This document shows positions 25,132-33,828 of a DNA stretch of 64,000 nucleotides, piece after piece (the stretch's first letter is position 1; each line of letters begins with the position of its first letter). The position numbers were made by a program, and so were the translations under genes. Origin of the DNA: Mucilaginibacter mali (GTDB taxonomy: Bacteria; Bacteroidota; Bacteroidia; Sphingobacteriales; Sphingobacteriaceae). Under the pieces are notes generated by a model that saw only the letters and a program-made list of their open reading frames with translations, was not told the origin of the DNA and did not search any database. The stretch is from NCBI RefSeq assembly GCF_013283875.1, contig NZ_CP054139.1:2914001-2978000 (forward strand), read 5' to 3'.

Positions 25132-25505
25132 TCATTTTAGAAGAAGTTATCCAACTTCATAACGAAATAATAAATCTTTCTGGTGGGGGTAACGGTTTGC
25201 GAGATGAAGGTTCGCTTATGGCTGCTTTAGCGCGGCCTTTCGCCACTTTTGATCAAATTGATCTTTATCCAACTGCTATTGAAAAAGCTACAGCTATTTT
25301 TGAAAGTATTGTTATCAATCATCCATTTATAGATGGGAATAAACGCACTTCGTATGTTTTAATGCGTTTAATGCTGCGCGAGGGCGGATGGGACATCAAT
25401 GTTACCGAAGATGAAAAATATGAGTTTGTAATAGCAGCCAGCACTGGTGAAATAAGATTTGATGAAATAAAAGCCTGGCTGGAAGCAAAAGCAACAAAAC
25501 TATGA
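25128..25505 (+). CDS. Doc-type (death-on-curing) toxin of the Fic superfamily
   Basis: The 125-residue protein is a Doc/Fic-fold protein: the active loop HPFIDGNKRTS spans H65-S75. Doc has NKR where AMP-transferring Fic has GNGR, and Doc of phage P1 phosphorylates EF-Tu; this one keeps K72, so phosphotransfer is more likely than adenylylation. The N-terminal LRDEGSLMAALARP is also typical of Doc. It overlaps the antitoxin by 4 bases and its stop overlaps the folA start by 4 bases (ATGA), so folA translation is coupled to it. Activity untested. Confidence 0.88.
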   Translation: MIILEEVIQLHNEIINLSGGGNGLRDEGSLMAALARPFATFDQIDLYPTAIEKATAIFESIVINHPFIDGNKRTSYVLMRLMLREGGWDINVTEDEKYEFVIAASTGEIRFDEIKAWLEAKATKL

Positions 25506-25984
25506 TCATCTCCGCCGTCGTAGCCATTGCCGAAAACAACGCCATTGGCAAAAACAACCAACTTTTGTGGCACTTGCCTAACGATCTGAAACACTTTAAA
25601 CGGATCACCAGCGGGCATACCGTAATTATGGGCCGTAAAACTTATGATTCTGTCGGGAGACCGTTACCTAATCGCCGAAATATTATCATCACCCGCCAAA
25701 ATATCGAAATCCCCGGCTGCGAGGTTGTCGGCTCGGTAGATGAAGCGATTGCCCTTTGCGCCGGTGAAGAGGAAGTTTTTATTGTAGGCGGCGCCGAGAT
25801 ATACAAACTGGCCATGCCGCAAACCGACCGGATCTATCTTACCATCGTACATCAATCATTTAACGCGGATGCCTACTTCCCGCAAATAGACGATAACGAA
25901 TGGGCAGAGACAGAACGTGAAGACCACGGGACGGACGAAAAACACGCCATCCCCTATTCATTTATCACGCTGCAACGGCGCTAA
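25502..25984 (+). CDS. folA: Dihydrofolate reductase
   Basis: The 160-residue DHFR reduces dihydrofolate with NADPH. It starts MIISAVVAIAENNAIGKNNQ, then LLWHLPNDLKHFKRIT and VIMGRKTYDS, the substrate and cofactor binding motifs. It is the standard partner of thyA, but here two toxin-antitoxin genes intervene and its start lies inside the doc stop. A second upstream promoter is not evident, so its expression may depend on the operon. No terminator is seen after it before the secDF promoter. Confidence 0.93.
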   Translation: MIISAVVAIAENNAIGKNNQLLWHLPNDLKHFKRITSGHTVIMGRKTYDSVGRPLPNRRNIIITRQNIEIPGCEVVGSVDEAIALCAGEEEVFIVGGAEIYKLAMPQTDRIYLTIVHQSFNADAYFPQIDDNEWAETEREDHGTDEKHAIPYSFITLQRR

Positions 25985-26019
25985 CATTTTCTGTCATCAA
26001 ATTGTTTTAATTTAAAATT

Positions 26020-26047
26020 TTTGGGTTGCGAAATTTTATTAGATTTG
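26020..26047 (+). promoter_or_regulatory. secDF promoter
   Basis: TTTG at 26020-26023, 16 bases, then TAGATTTG at 26040-26047, match the Bacteroidota -33 and -7 consensus. The predicted start is about 44 bases before the secDF ATG. Confidence 0.65.
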
Positions 26048-26097
26048 CCGTCTTATTTAAAAAGGCTATAAACTAAATATATACATATTACAAAACA

Positions 26098-29076
26098 ATG
26101 CAAGGTAAAGGGGTTATTAAATTTTTCGCCGTTCTGCTGGCACTATCGTGCTTATACCAGCTGTCCTTTACTTGGGTAACCAAGAAAGTTGAAAAAGACG
26201 CCGAAGTTTATTCGAAAGGAAACGAACAAAAAAAGAAGGCGTACCTGGATTCGGTATCGGCACTTCCGGTTTACCCGGTTTTCGGTCACAGTTATCAATA
26301 CTGTAAAAACAAAGAGCTTGCGCTTGGTCTGGACTTAAAGGGTGGTATGAACGTTACCATGCAGATTGACCTGGGCGACCTGATCCGTGAATTATCAGAC
26401 AAAAATCCAGATCCGGATTTTAACAGAGCACTTAGCGCTGCGGGTGCTGATGCCAAAACAAGCCCTGATAACTTCATCAACCTGTTTATGGCTGAATACA
26501 AAAAGATCAGCCCTAATGGTAAACTGGCTCCGATCTTTGCAACCAAAGCTAACCAAAGCCATATCAAGTTTGATGCGTCAAACAGCGAGGTTGAGGCTTT
26601 CCTGAAGGATCAGTCGAGCATTGCAGTTACCCAATCATTCAACATCCTGCGTACCCGTATCGATAAGTTTGGTGTAACACAGCCAAACATCCAGTTGCAA
26701 ACAGGTACCAACCGTATCCTGATCGAGTTACCGGGTGTAACCGATGAAGACCGTGTGCGTAAGCTGTTACAAGGTTCGGCCAAGCTGGAGTTTTACGAAA
26801 CTTACGAAAACCAGGAGGTTTACCAACTGCTGACCAATGTTAACGGCATACTTGCTGCTAAAAACAAGGCAGCCGGCAAAGATGCTGGTAAAGACACTAC
26901 CGCAGCTGCAACCGCCGCCAAAAAAGACACCGCCGCCGAAAAGGCTGGTTCGCTTTTAGCTAAAGTGAAGAAAGATGCCGCTAAAGATACTTCATCTTTA
27001 AAAGGCAAACTGAAAGTAGAAGCCGAAAATCCGTTGTTTGCCAAATTGCAGCCTGCAACCTATACAGCCCAAAATGGCCAGCCGTCTCTGCGTCCTGGTC
27101 CTGCTGTTGGTTACGCAACCGAAAAAGACACAGCTGCTATCCACGCTTACTTCCAGCTACCCGAAGTGAAAGCTGTAATGCCGCAAAACCTGAAACTGGT
27201 TTGGGGTATTAAGCCAATGGATAAAACCAAAATATTTGAATTATACGCGTTGAAGACTTCAGGCGCTTCTAACGGTCCGGTATTAACCGGTGGCGTTATT
27301 ACCGATGCCAACTCTGATATTAATCCACAGAGCGGCCTTTACGAGGTTACTATGGATATGAATTCGGAAGGTGCGCAGGCTTGGGCTCGTATAACTGCTG
27401 CCGCTGCCGGTAACCCTAAAGATGAGAACGACAACCGCTCTATCGCTATATCGTTAGATGATAACGTAGTTTCTGCACCACGTGTAAGTAACGAGATCAC
27501 CGGTGGCCGTTCATCTATCAGTGGTAACTTTACCCAGGAAGAAACCAAGGACTTAGCCAACATCCTGAAAGCTGGTCGCTTGCCTGCTCCTGCCCGTATC
27601 GTATCTGAAGAAGTTGTTGGTCCGTCATTAGGCCAGGAATCAATCAACCACGGTTTGGCTGCAAGTATTGCCGGTTTAGTGGTGGTACTGGTATTTATGG
27701 TGGCTTACTACAACCGCGCGGGTACTATCGCTGTAGTTGCGGTAATTATCAACGTATTCTTCCTGATGGGCGTACTGACCAGCCTTGGCGCGGTGCTTAC
27801 GCTTGACGGTATTGCCGGTATCATTTTAATATTAGGTATAGCGGTGGATGCCAACGTACTGATATATGAGCGTGTGCGCGAGGAAATGGCGCATGGTAAA
27901 TCTATCCGTATAGCTGTTGCCGATGGTTTTAAACACGCTTTACCTTCAATCTTAGACTCTAACATCAGTACCTTCATCACTGGTTTAATACTGGCTGCGT
28001 TTGGTTCGGGCCCGATCTTAGGCTTCGCTACCACGCTGATGATCGGTATCGTTACCTCGCTGTTCTGTTCGTTACTGATCTCAAGGTTGATCTTCGAGTG
28101 GATGCTGGAAAAAGGCTGGGATATCAAATTCTCTAACCCATGGAGTTCGCATACCTTTAAAAACGCAAACTACGCGTTTGTTAAAAACCGCTTCAAGTTC
28201 TATGCATTCTCTGGTATTTTCATCTTAATTGGTGTTGGCTCTATGGTGACCCGTGGATTTAACTATGGTGTTGACTTTAAAGGTGGCCGTAATTACGAGA
28301 TCAGGTTTGATAAAGCCGTTTCTACCCAGGCTGTGCACGATGAGTTAGACAAGATAATGGGCATTGGTAATACCGAGGTGAAAACTTTTGGAGCAGACAG
28401 CCAGATCCGTGTAACCACCGCTTACCTGATCGAGGATAACAGCCTGGCTACAGACGCGAAAGTTAAAGCTGATCTTGAAAAAGGCTTATCGAAAGTTAAT
28501 CCTAAATTCACCATCATTGGCCAGGAAAAAGTAGGCCCTACCATAGCTAACGACTTAAAGACCTCGGCTATCTGGACAGTAATATTTGCCATTGTGGTAA
28601 TTGCCGGTTATATCCTTATCCGCTTCCGTAAATGGCAGTTCAGCTTAGGCGCTATGATCGCTACCGCGCACGATGCCCTGCTGGTATTATCGTTCTTCTC
28701 GATATTTAAAGATATGCTGCCATTCTCGCTGGATATCGACCAGAAGTTTATCGCGGCCATTTTGACAGTAATTGGTTACTCTATTAACGATACCGTGGTT
28801 GTATTCGACCGTATCCGTGAGTTCCTTGACCTGCACCATTCAAAAACAGACGATCCGAAAACGGTTATCAACCAGGCGATCAACAGCACCTTAAGCCGTA
28901 CCATTATCACCGCCTTAACCGTGATCTTCGTATTGGTTGTATTGTTCATCTTCGGTGGCGACGTATTACGCGGCTTCTCATTCGCGTTATTGATCGGGGT
29001 GTGCTTCGGTACTTACTCATCAATCTGCGTAGCTACGCCGGTAATTGTCGACTTCGGCAAAAAAGATTTGAAATAA
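26098..29076 (+). CDS. secDF: Protein translocase subunit SecDF (fused)
   Basis: The 992-residue protein fuses SecD and SecF, which use proton flow to pull proteins out of SecYEG. The N-terminal membrane segment is at about 7-25, periplasmic domain to about 510, then twelve membrane segments including the SecD motif LGIAVDANVLIYERVRE and SecF motif VIGYSINDTVVVFDRIRE. A low-complexity insert rich in Ala, Lys and Asp lies at about residues 254-311, inside the periplasmic region of SecD. The full fusion is normal in Bacteroidota; the insert is unusual in length. It has its own promoter and a terminator. Confidence 0.95.
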   Translation: MQGKGVIKFFAVLLALSCLYQLSFTWVTKKVEKDAEVYSKGNEQKKKAYLDSVSALPVYPVFGHSYQYCKNKELALGLDLKGGMNVTMQIDLGDLIRELSDKNPDPDFNRALSAAGADAKTSPDNFINLFMAEYKKISPNGKLAPIFATKANQSHIKFDASNSEVEAFLKDQSSIAVTQSFNILRTRIDKFGVTQPNIQLQTGTNRILIELPGVTDEDRVRKLLQGSAKLEFYETYENQEVYQLLTNVNGILAAKNKAAGKDAGKDTTAAATAAKKDTAAEKAGSLLAKVKKDAAKDTSSLKGKLKVEAENPLFAKLQPATYTAQNGQPSLRPGPAVGYATEKDTAAIHAYFQLPEVKAVMPQNLKLVWGIKPMDKTKIFELYALKTSGASNGPVLTGGVITDANSDINPQSGLYEVTMDMNSEGAQAWARITAAAAGNPKDENDNRSIAISLDDNVVSAPRVSNEITGGRSSISGNFTQEETKDLANILKAGRLPAPARIVSEEVVGPSLGQESINHGLAASIAGLVVVLVFMVAYYNRAGTIAVVAVIINVFFLMGVLTSLGAVLTLDGIAGIILILGIAVDANVLIYERVREEMAHGKSIRIAVADGFKHALPSILDSNISTFITGLILAAFGSGPILGFATTLMIGIVTSLFCSLLISRLIFEWMLEKGWDIKFSNPWSSHTFKNANYAFVKNRFKFYAFSGIFILIGVGSMVTRGFNYGVDFKGGRNYEIRFDKAVSTQAVHDELDKIMGIGNTEVKTFGADSQIRVTTAYLIEDNSLATDAKVKADLEKGLSKVNPKFTIIGQEKVGPTIANDLKTSAIWTVIFAIVVIAGYILIRFRKWQFSLGAMIATAHDALLVLSFFSIFKDMLPFSLDIDQKFIAAILTVIGYSINDTVVVFDRIREFLDLHHSKTDDPKTVINQAINSTLSRTIITALTVIFVLVVLFIFGGDVLRGFSFALLIGVCFGTYSSICVATPVIVDFGKKDLK

Positions 29077-29097
29077 TAACGTAATCTTTAACAATAT

Positions 29098-29131
29098 CAA
29101 AGGCTCCAAAGAACATTTGGAGCCTTTTTTG
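29098..29131 (+). terminator. Terminator after secDF
   Basis: AAGGCTCCAAA (29100-29110), loop GAACA, TTTGGAGCCTT (29116-29126), then a T run. A textbook intrinsic terminator. Confidence 0.92.
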
Positions 29132-29141
29132 TTATACAATA

Positions 29142-29256
29142 AAGCGAAAAGCCAAAGGCAGAAAGCGAAAAGCTTTACCCGGCTTTATGTATTTTTGTAT
29201 CAAACTTAATCATCCTTAAAGCTTTGTGCTTTCAGCATTCTGCTTTAAGCCCAAAA
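29142..29256. repeat. Low-complexity 'aaagc' palindromic repeat before ndh
   Basis: GAAAAGCCAAAGGCAGAAAGCG is matched by AAAGCTTTGTGCTTTCAGC and TTCTGCTTTAAGCCC on the other arm, an imperfect palindrome. It fills the gap between the secDF terminator and the NDH-2 start. Confidence 0.55.
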
Positions 29257-29258
29257 CT

Positions 29259-30575
29259 ATGGAAACATCAGCCCAAACCAAATTCCCCTTAGTAGTTATT
29301 GTAGGCGCCGGCTTCGGCGGCCTTGAAGTAGCCAAAGGCCTGGCCGATAAGCCAGTGGAAGTGTTAATGCTGGATAAGCACAATTACCATGTGTTCCAGC
29401 CCCTGCTTTACCAGGTGGCTACGGGCAGTTTAGAGGCCGAATCCATCGCTTTCTCTATCCGCAAGAACTTCGGTAGCCAAAAGAACTTCCGCTTTCGTAT
29501 AGCCGAGGTTATGGGCATAGATGCCAAAACCAACACGCTTGACACCACCATTGGCGATATTAAATACGATTACCTGGTGATCGCCACCGGATCGACCACT
29601 AATTTTTTCGGCAATAAGGATATCGAGCATTATGCCATGCCGATGAAAAGCATCCCCGAGGCGCTTAACCTGCGCTACCTCATCCTGCAAAACCTGGAGG
29701 AGGCCGTACTGCAAAAAACCAAGGAAGACCGTGAGCCTTACCTCAACTTTGTGCTGGTAGGCGCCGGCCCTACCGGTGTGGAACTGGCAGGCGCCCTGGC
29801 CGAGTTACGTAATCACGTACTGGCCAAAGATTACCCCGAACTGAACAAGGAGCATATGAACGTATACCTGGTTGATTTCCTGCCGAAGGTATTAGGCCCT
29901 ATGTCTGACGAAGCATCAAAGGGTGCTAAGGAGTTTTTAGTGAAGATGGGCGTTGAGGTAATGCTGAATACCAAGGTAGAAAGCTATGATGGCACCACCA
30001 TAAAGTTCGAGGATGGTAAGACCATCCGCACCAGGAACGTGATCTGGTCGGCTGGTGTGATGGGGGTTATCCCTAAAGGTATCACCGACGAGCATATTGT
30101 GCGCGGTAACCGTATTAAAACCGATGCCATTAACCGGCTTGAAGGTTTTGAGAACATATTCGCCATTGGCGATGTGGCAGCTGTTATTACCGAAGATACG
30201 CCTAAAGGCCATCCCGGCGTGGCGCAGGTGGCTATACAACAGGGCCAGCAGGTAGCTAAAAATTTGGTGGCGATTATTAAGGGTGAACCAACCAAGCCGT
30301 TCAAATATTTCGATAAGGGATCGCTGGCCACTATTGGTAGAAACAAAGCCGTGGCCGACCTGGGCAAGATCAAGTTCCAGGGATTTTTTGCATGGTTGAT
30401 ATGGATGTTTGTACACCTGGTATCGCTGCTGGGTTTCCGCAATAAGATCATCGTATTTATTAATTGGATTGGCAGCTATATCAATTATAATGGCGGCACA
30501 AGGCTGATAATTCGTAGGTTTGTGCGGGACGATGTACCGGAAGACGCCAAGCATCTGCCCCAAACCGAATCATGA
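29259..30575 (+). CDS. ndh: Type II NADH dehydrogenase (NAD(P)/FAD-dependent oxidoreductase)
   Basis: The 438-residue protein has two Rossmann motifs: VIVGAGFGGLEVA with the FAD-binding glycines near residues 16-21, and FVLVGAGPTGVELAGALAEL for NADH. It also has FQPLLYQVATGSLEAE and, near the C-terminus, a hydrophobic stretch (FFAWLIWMFVHLVSLLGF) that attaches it to the membrane. It should pass electrons from NADH to quinone without pumping protons. The ATG at 29259 is preferred over a TTG 33 bases before. The stop overlaps the next start by 4 bases. Confidence 0.88.
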   Translation: METSAQTKFPLVVIVGAGFGGLEVAKGLADKPVEVLMLDKHNYHVFQPLLYQVATGSLEAESIAFSIRKNFGSQKNFRFRIAEVMGIDAKTNTLDTTIGDIKYDYLVIATGSTTNFFGNKDIEHYAMPMKSIPEALNLRYLILQNLEEAVLQKTKEDREPYLNFVLVGAGPTGVELAGALAELRNHVLAKDYPELNKEHMNVYLVDFLPKVLGPMSDEASKGAKEFLVKMGVEVMLNTKVESYDGTTIKFEDGKTIRTRNVIWSAGVMGVIPKGITDEHIVRGNRIKTDAINRLEGFENIFAIGDVAAVITEDTPKGHPGVAQVAIQQGQQVAKNLVAIIKGEPTKPFKYFDKGSLATIGRNKAVADLGKIKFQGFFAWLIWMFVHLVSLLGFRNKIIVFINWIGSYINYNGGTRLIIRRFVRDDVPEDAKHLPQTES

Positions 30576-31426
30576 ACCAAATTAAGTTAACCGAATGCCC
30601 GCGTGATGCCATGCAGGGCCTGCACGATTTTGTACCTACCAACGTAAAAGCCGCTTACATCAACCTGCTTTTGCAGTGCGGTTTTGATACGATCGACTTT
30701 GGCAGTTTTGTATCGCCAAAAGCCATCCCGCAAATGCAGGACACCGCCGCGGTGCTGGATAAACTGAACATGAGCAGCACCCAAAGTAAACTATTGGCCA
30801 TTATAGCCAATTACAGGGGCGCTGAAGACGCTGTACAGCACGAACAGATCACTTACCTCGGTTTCCCGTTCTCGATCTCTGAGACGTTCCAGAAGCGAAA
30901 TACGAATAGCACCATCGCTGAGTCATTCGATGGGGTAAAAAAAATTCAGGAGTTAGCCGTGCAAAAAGGCAAAACCTTGCTGGTGTATCTATCCATGGGT
31001 TTTGGTAACCCTTATGGCGATAAATGGAATACCGACCTTGTTTTAAACTGGGCTGAAAAGCTATCGGCCGAGGGAATAAAGGATATCGCGCTGGCTGATA
31101 CCATCGGCATGGCATCACCCCAACAGATCAGGGAAGTGTATCCTGCCCTGACCGGCAATTTTACCGATGTGAACTTCGGCATCCACCTGCACTCCACTCC
31201 TACCACCTGGCGCGAAAAAGTAGAAGCGGCCTATCAAAGCGGCTGCACACATTTTGATACCGCTGTAAAAGGCTACGGCGGCTGCCCAATGGCTGCGGAT
31301 GATCTGACAGGAAATATCGCTACTGAGAATGTACTGGCTTATCTTGCTGAGCAAGGGGTTAGCACCGGGATAGATATGGAGAAGTTCTCAGAGGCGATGG
31401 CGTATTCGGGTAGGATATTTGGATAG
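30572..31426 (+). CDS. Hydroxymethylglutaryl-CoA lyase-like protein
   Basis: The 284-residue protein is a DRE-TIM metallolyase. It opens with LTECPRDAMQG (R11-D12 correspond to the catalytic Arg-Asp of HMG-CoA lyase), and has GYGGCPMAADDLTGN, the signature with the active-site cysteine, late. HMG-CoA lyase splits HMG-CoA to acetyl-CoA and acetoacetate in leucine catabolism. The start overlaps the ndh stop by 4 bases, so they are co-transcribed; the functional link is not obvious. Homology to citramalate-type synthases is possible but the signature favours the lyase. Confidence 0.82.
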   Translation: MNQIKLTECPRDAMQGLHDFVPTNVKAAYINLLLQCGFDTIDFGSFVSPKAIPQMQDTAAVLDKLNMSSTQSKLLAIIANYRGAEDAVQHEQITYLGFPFSISETFQKRNTNSTIAESFDGVKKIQELAVQKGKTLLVYLSMGFGNPYGDKWNTDLVLNWAEKLSAEGIKDIALADTIGMASPQQIREVYPALTGNFTDVNFGIHLHSTPTTWREKVEAAYQSGCTHFDTAVKGYGGCPMAADDLTGNIATENVLAYLAEQGVSTGIDMEKFSEAMAYSGRIFG

Positions 31427-31431
31427 CCCAT

Positions 31432-31544
31432 CCGCATAATGTCGATAGAGCATGGGATGGGAGAGTGCGTCAGCGCGAAAGAGAAATCTTATACGTGCAG
31501 CCAGTCGCACGTATAAGATTTCTCACTATCGTTCGAAATGACAG
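31432..31544. repeat. Hairpin-rich intergenic repeat after HMG-CoA lyase gene
   Basis: A perfect 18-bp stem, GAGAAATCTTATACGTGC (31481-31498) with GCACGTATAAGATTTCTC (31507-31524), is followed by ACTATCGTTCGAAATGACA. It resembles a REP-like element with an ATGACA-type end. It lies in the converging gap with the GNAT gene and may also end transcription. Confidence 0.7.
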
Positions 31545-31552
31545 ATTGGTGG

Positions 31553-31984
31553 TTACTTTTTCACCATCTTATAATGCCTTATCCCCGCCTCTTCAAACTC
31601 CGGCCCGGTTTTCTCAAAGCCGAAGCGTTGGTAAAGCGTTACAGCCGGTAATTGGGCATGCATATAGATGTAATTCGCATCATCAGGCAGATCGGCTAAT
31701 ACAGTGCGTACTAATTCCTGCCCCAGGCCAAAGCCACGGAATTTCTTTAATACAGCAAAGCGCTCTAACTTGTAGCCCTTGTCGGTTTTGCGCCAGCGGC
31801 AGGCACCGGCGGGCTCGCCATCTACGGTGGCTAAAAAGTGGGTCGATTCGTCTTCAAACTCCCATTCCAGTTCGGGTGGGCAATCCTGTTCAACTACAAA
31901 TACTTCGCGGCGTATGGCAAATACCTTTTCAAGGTCGGCAGGGTCGGTTACTTTACTTACCTGTATGTTTCTGTTTTCGGGCAT
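31553..31984 (-). CDS. GNAT-family N-acetyltransferase
   Basis: The 143-residue protein has the GNAT fold: VFVVEQDCPPELEWE, AGACRWRKTDKGYKLERFAV, and the acetyl-CoA loop in LKKFRGFGLGQELV. It resembles the ElaA branch of unknown substrate. It overlaps the upstream iron-permease-like gene by 32 bases, so they form a pair on the minus strand. Confidence 0.8.
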   Translation of the reverse strand: MPENRNIQVSKVTDPADLEKVFAIRREVFVVEQDCPPELEWEFEDESTHFLATVDGEPAGACRWRKTDKGYKLERFAVLKKFRGFGLGQELVRTVLADLPDDANYIYMHAQLPAVTLYQRFGFEKTGPEFEEAGIRHYKMVKK

Positions 31985-32450
31985 TGATGTAATGTGGTTT
32001 GGTTTTGTTATTAGCTACCTTGCTGTTATGGTTCTCCTCTGCCGCATCAATAGAATGTGTACAGGTAAGGTCATCTTCCAATAGGGCCAGCGCATTCAGC
32101 TTTACGTAAAATTTGTGCAGTTGATCGAGTTCTTTTTCGGTAAGGTCCTCGATGTCAACCATGCGATTGCTGGCCCCCTGGTGCGATGCTAACAGCTCGT
32201 TCAGCTTCAAATGTATAGCTTTTGAATCTTTATTTTGCGATTTCTGGATCAGGAAAACCATTAAAAAAGTAACAATTGTGGTACCGGTGTTAATGATCAA
32301 CTGCCAGGTATCTGAATAATGAAATATAGGCCCGGTAACTATCCATATCACAATTACCGATATGGCAATTAAAAAAGCAGCTGAACTACCCGTAGCCATG
32401 GTAGCCCAGTTAGCAAAACGTTCGAACAAATTTTTCTTATTCTTAGCCAT
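31953..32450 (-). CDS. Low-affinity iron permease-like small membrane protein
   Basis: The 165-residue protein has two membrane segments (residues about 23-42 and 50-69: AAFLIAISVIVIWIVTGPIF and LIINTGTTIVTFLMVFLIQ) and continues with QKSQNKDSKAIHLKLNELL, the conserved block of the Fet4-related family PF04120. The yeast proteins transport iron, but small bacterial members lack proof. The C-terminal 30 residues overlap the GNAT gene. A hairpin lies upstream at 32491-32524. Confidence 0.75.
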   Translation of the reverse strand: MAKNKKNLFERFANWATMATGSSAAFLIAISVIVIWIVTGPIFHYSDTWQLIINTGTTIVTFLMVFLIQKSQNKDSKAIHLKLNELLASHQGASNRMVDIEDLTEKELDQLHKFYVKLNALALLEDDLTCTHSIDAAEENHNSKVANNKTKPHYINARKQKHTGK

Positions 32451-32490
32451 GGGGTATAGTTTAAAAATCAGTACAAATAAATGTAAACAG

Positions 32491-32524
32491 AAAACGCCAG
32501 TACAACAATGTACCGGCGTTTTTG
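32491..32524 (-). terminator. Terminator after fba
   Basis: AAAACGCC and GGCGTTTT with AGTACA/TGTACC inside form a hairpin followed, on the minus strand, by a T-rich stretch, 20-odd bases after the fba stop. Confidence 0.75.
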
Positions 32525-32544
32525 TGATATTAAAACTGTAAGTT

Positions 32545-33624
32545 TTACAACTTGCTGTTCACATCTATACAGTTCAGATCTTCGAAAGCTACTTTAAGGC
32601 GTTTAACAAAGTTCTCTTCGCCTTTACGCAGCCATACGCGCGGATCGTAGTATTTTTTGTTCGGAGAATCCTCGCCATCGGGGCTGCCGATCTGGCTTTG
32701 CAGGTAGCCTTCTTTAGATTTATAGTAATCTTTAATACCTTCCCAAAAAGCCCATTGCATATCGGTATCGATATTCATCTTAATGGCACCGTAAGAGATG
32801 GCCTCGCGGATCTCCTCCTGGCTCGAACCCGAACCGCCGTGGAATACAAAGTTGATCGGCTTCTCGGCATCAAGGTTAAACTTCTTCTTTACATACTCCT
32901 GCGAATTATGCAGGATAACCGGCTGCAACTTCACATTACCCGGTTTGTAAACGCCGTGTACGTTACCAAAAGCAGCCGCTACGGTAAAGCGCGGACTAAC
33001 CTTCAGTAAGTGCTCGTAAGAGTAAGAAACCTCCTCTGGCTGGGTATATAAACGTGAGCTATCTACGTCGCTGTTATCAACGCCATCTTCTTCGCCGCCG
33101 GTTACGCCTAACTCTATTTCAAGGGTCATGCCCATTTTGGCCATACGCTCCAGGTATTTGGCTGATATTTCGATATTTTCTTCGATAGGCTCTTCCGACA
33201 GGTCGAGCATGTGCGATGAGAACAGCGGTTTACCTGTTTCGGCAAAGAACTTCTCGCCGTGATCTAACAAGCCATCTATCCATGGTAACAATTTTTTGGC
33301 GGCATGGTCGGTATGCAGGATAACTGCTACGCCATAGTGCTCGGCCAATAAATGCACGTGCTTGGCAGCAGATACACCACCCAAAATGCAAGCCTGCAAC
33401 GCCGAATTATCTAAGGATTTGCCGGCATAAAACTGCGCGCCACCGTTTGATAACTGGATAATAACCGGCGATTTAACCGCAGCGGCTGTTTCCATTACCG
33501 CGTTAATGCTGTTAGTACCAATAACGTTTACAGCCGGCAACGCAAACTGGTGCTTTTTGGCTATTTCAAATAGTTCCTGCACCTGGTCGCCGTGCAGTAC
33601 CCCTTTGTAGTTTTTCAGATCCAT
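32545..33624 (-). CDS. fbaA: Class II fructose-bisphosphate aldolase
   Basis: The 359-residue enzyme is the E. coli FbaA-type class IIA aldolase that splits fructose 1,6-bisphosphate into DHAP and glyceraldehyde 3-phosphate. It carries VILHTDHAAKK with metal ligand and catalytic Asp, LEIELGVTGGEEDG, AFGNVHGVY, and FVFHGGSGSS for the phosphate site. It is a single gene on the minus strand. The length and motifs are normal for the class. Confidence 0.94.
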   Translation of the reverse strand: MDLKNYKGVLHGDQVQELFEIAKKHQFALPAVNVIGTNSINAVMETAAAVKSPVIIQLSNGGAQFYAGKSLDNSALQACILGGVSAAKHVHLLAEHYGVAVILHTDHAAKKLLPWIDGLLDHGEKFFAETGKPLFSSHMLDLSEEPIEENIEISAKYLERMAKMGMTLEIELGVTGGEEDGVDNSDVDSSRLYTQPEEVSYSYEHLLKVSPRFTVAAAFGNVHGVYKPGNVKLQPVILHNSQEYVKKKFNLDAEKPINFVFHGGSGSSQEEIREAISYGAIKMNIDTDMQWAFWEGIKDYYKSKEGYLQSQIGSPDGEDSPNKKYYDPRVWLRKGEENFVKRLKVAFEDLNCIDVNSKL

Positions 33625-33654
33625 GGATTGTTTATTTTGATTTCCCGAAGTTAG

Positions 33655-33768
33655 GTATTAGAGATGAGATGTGAGACATGAGATGTGAGATTTGAGACAA
33701 AAAATCAACTGCAATCGATGGTGCATGCGTTATCTCACATCTCGTATCTAATATCTCACATCTATTGC
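33655..33768. repeat. Palindromic repeat between fba and accD
   Basis: GAGATGTGAGACATGAGATG and its neighbours are matched by ATCTCACATCTCGTATC and TATCTCACATCTA, giving inverted AGATGTGAGA words. It lies between the divergent fba and accD genes. Confidence 0.65.
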
Positions 33769-33828
33769 CAAACATCTAAAGAAATTTTTCGTTTCTTTGC
33801 AGGTACATTGAACGAAGAAGAAACAAAT

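Noticed and set aside
33685..33828. N-terminal extension of AccD by 48 residues
   Set aside because: It runs through a palindromic repeat and the AccD zinc-ribbon protein starts normally at MSWF.
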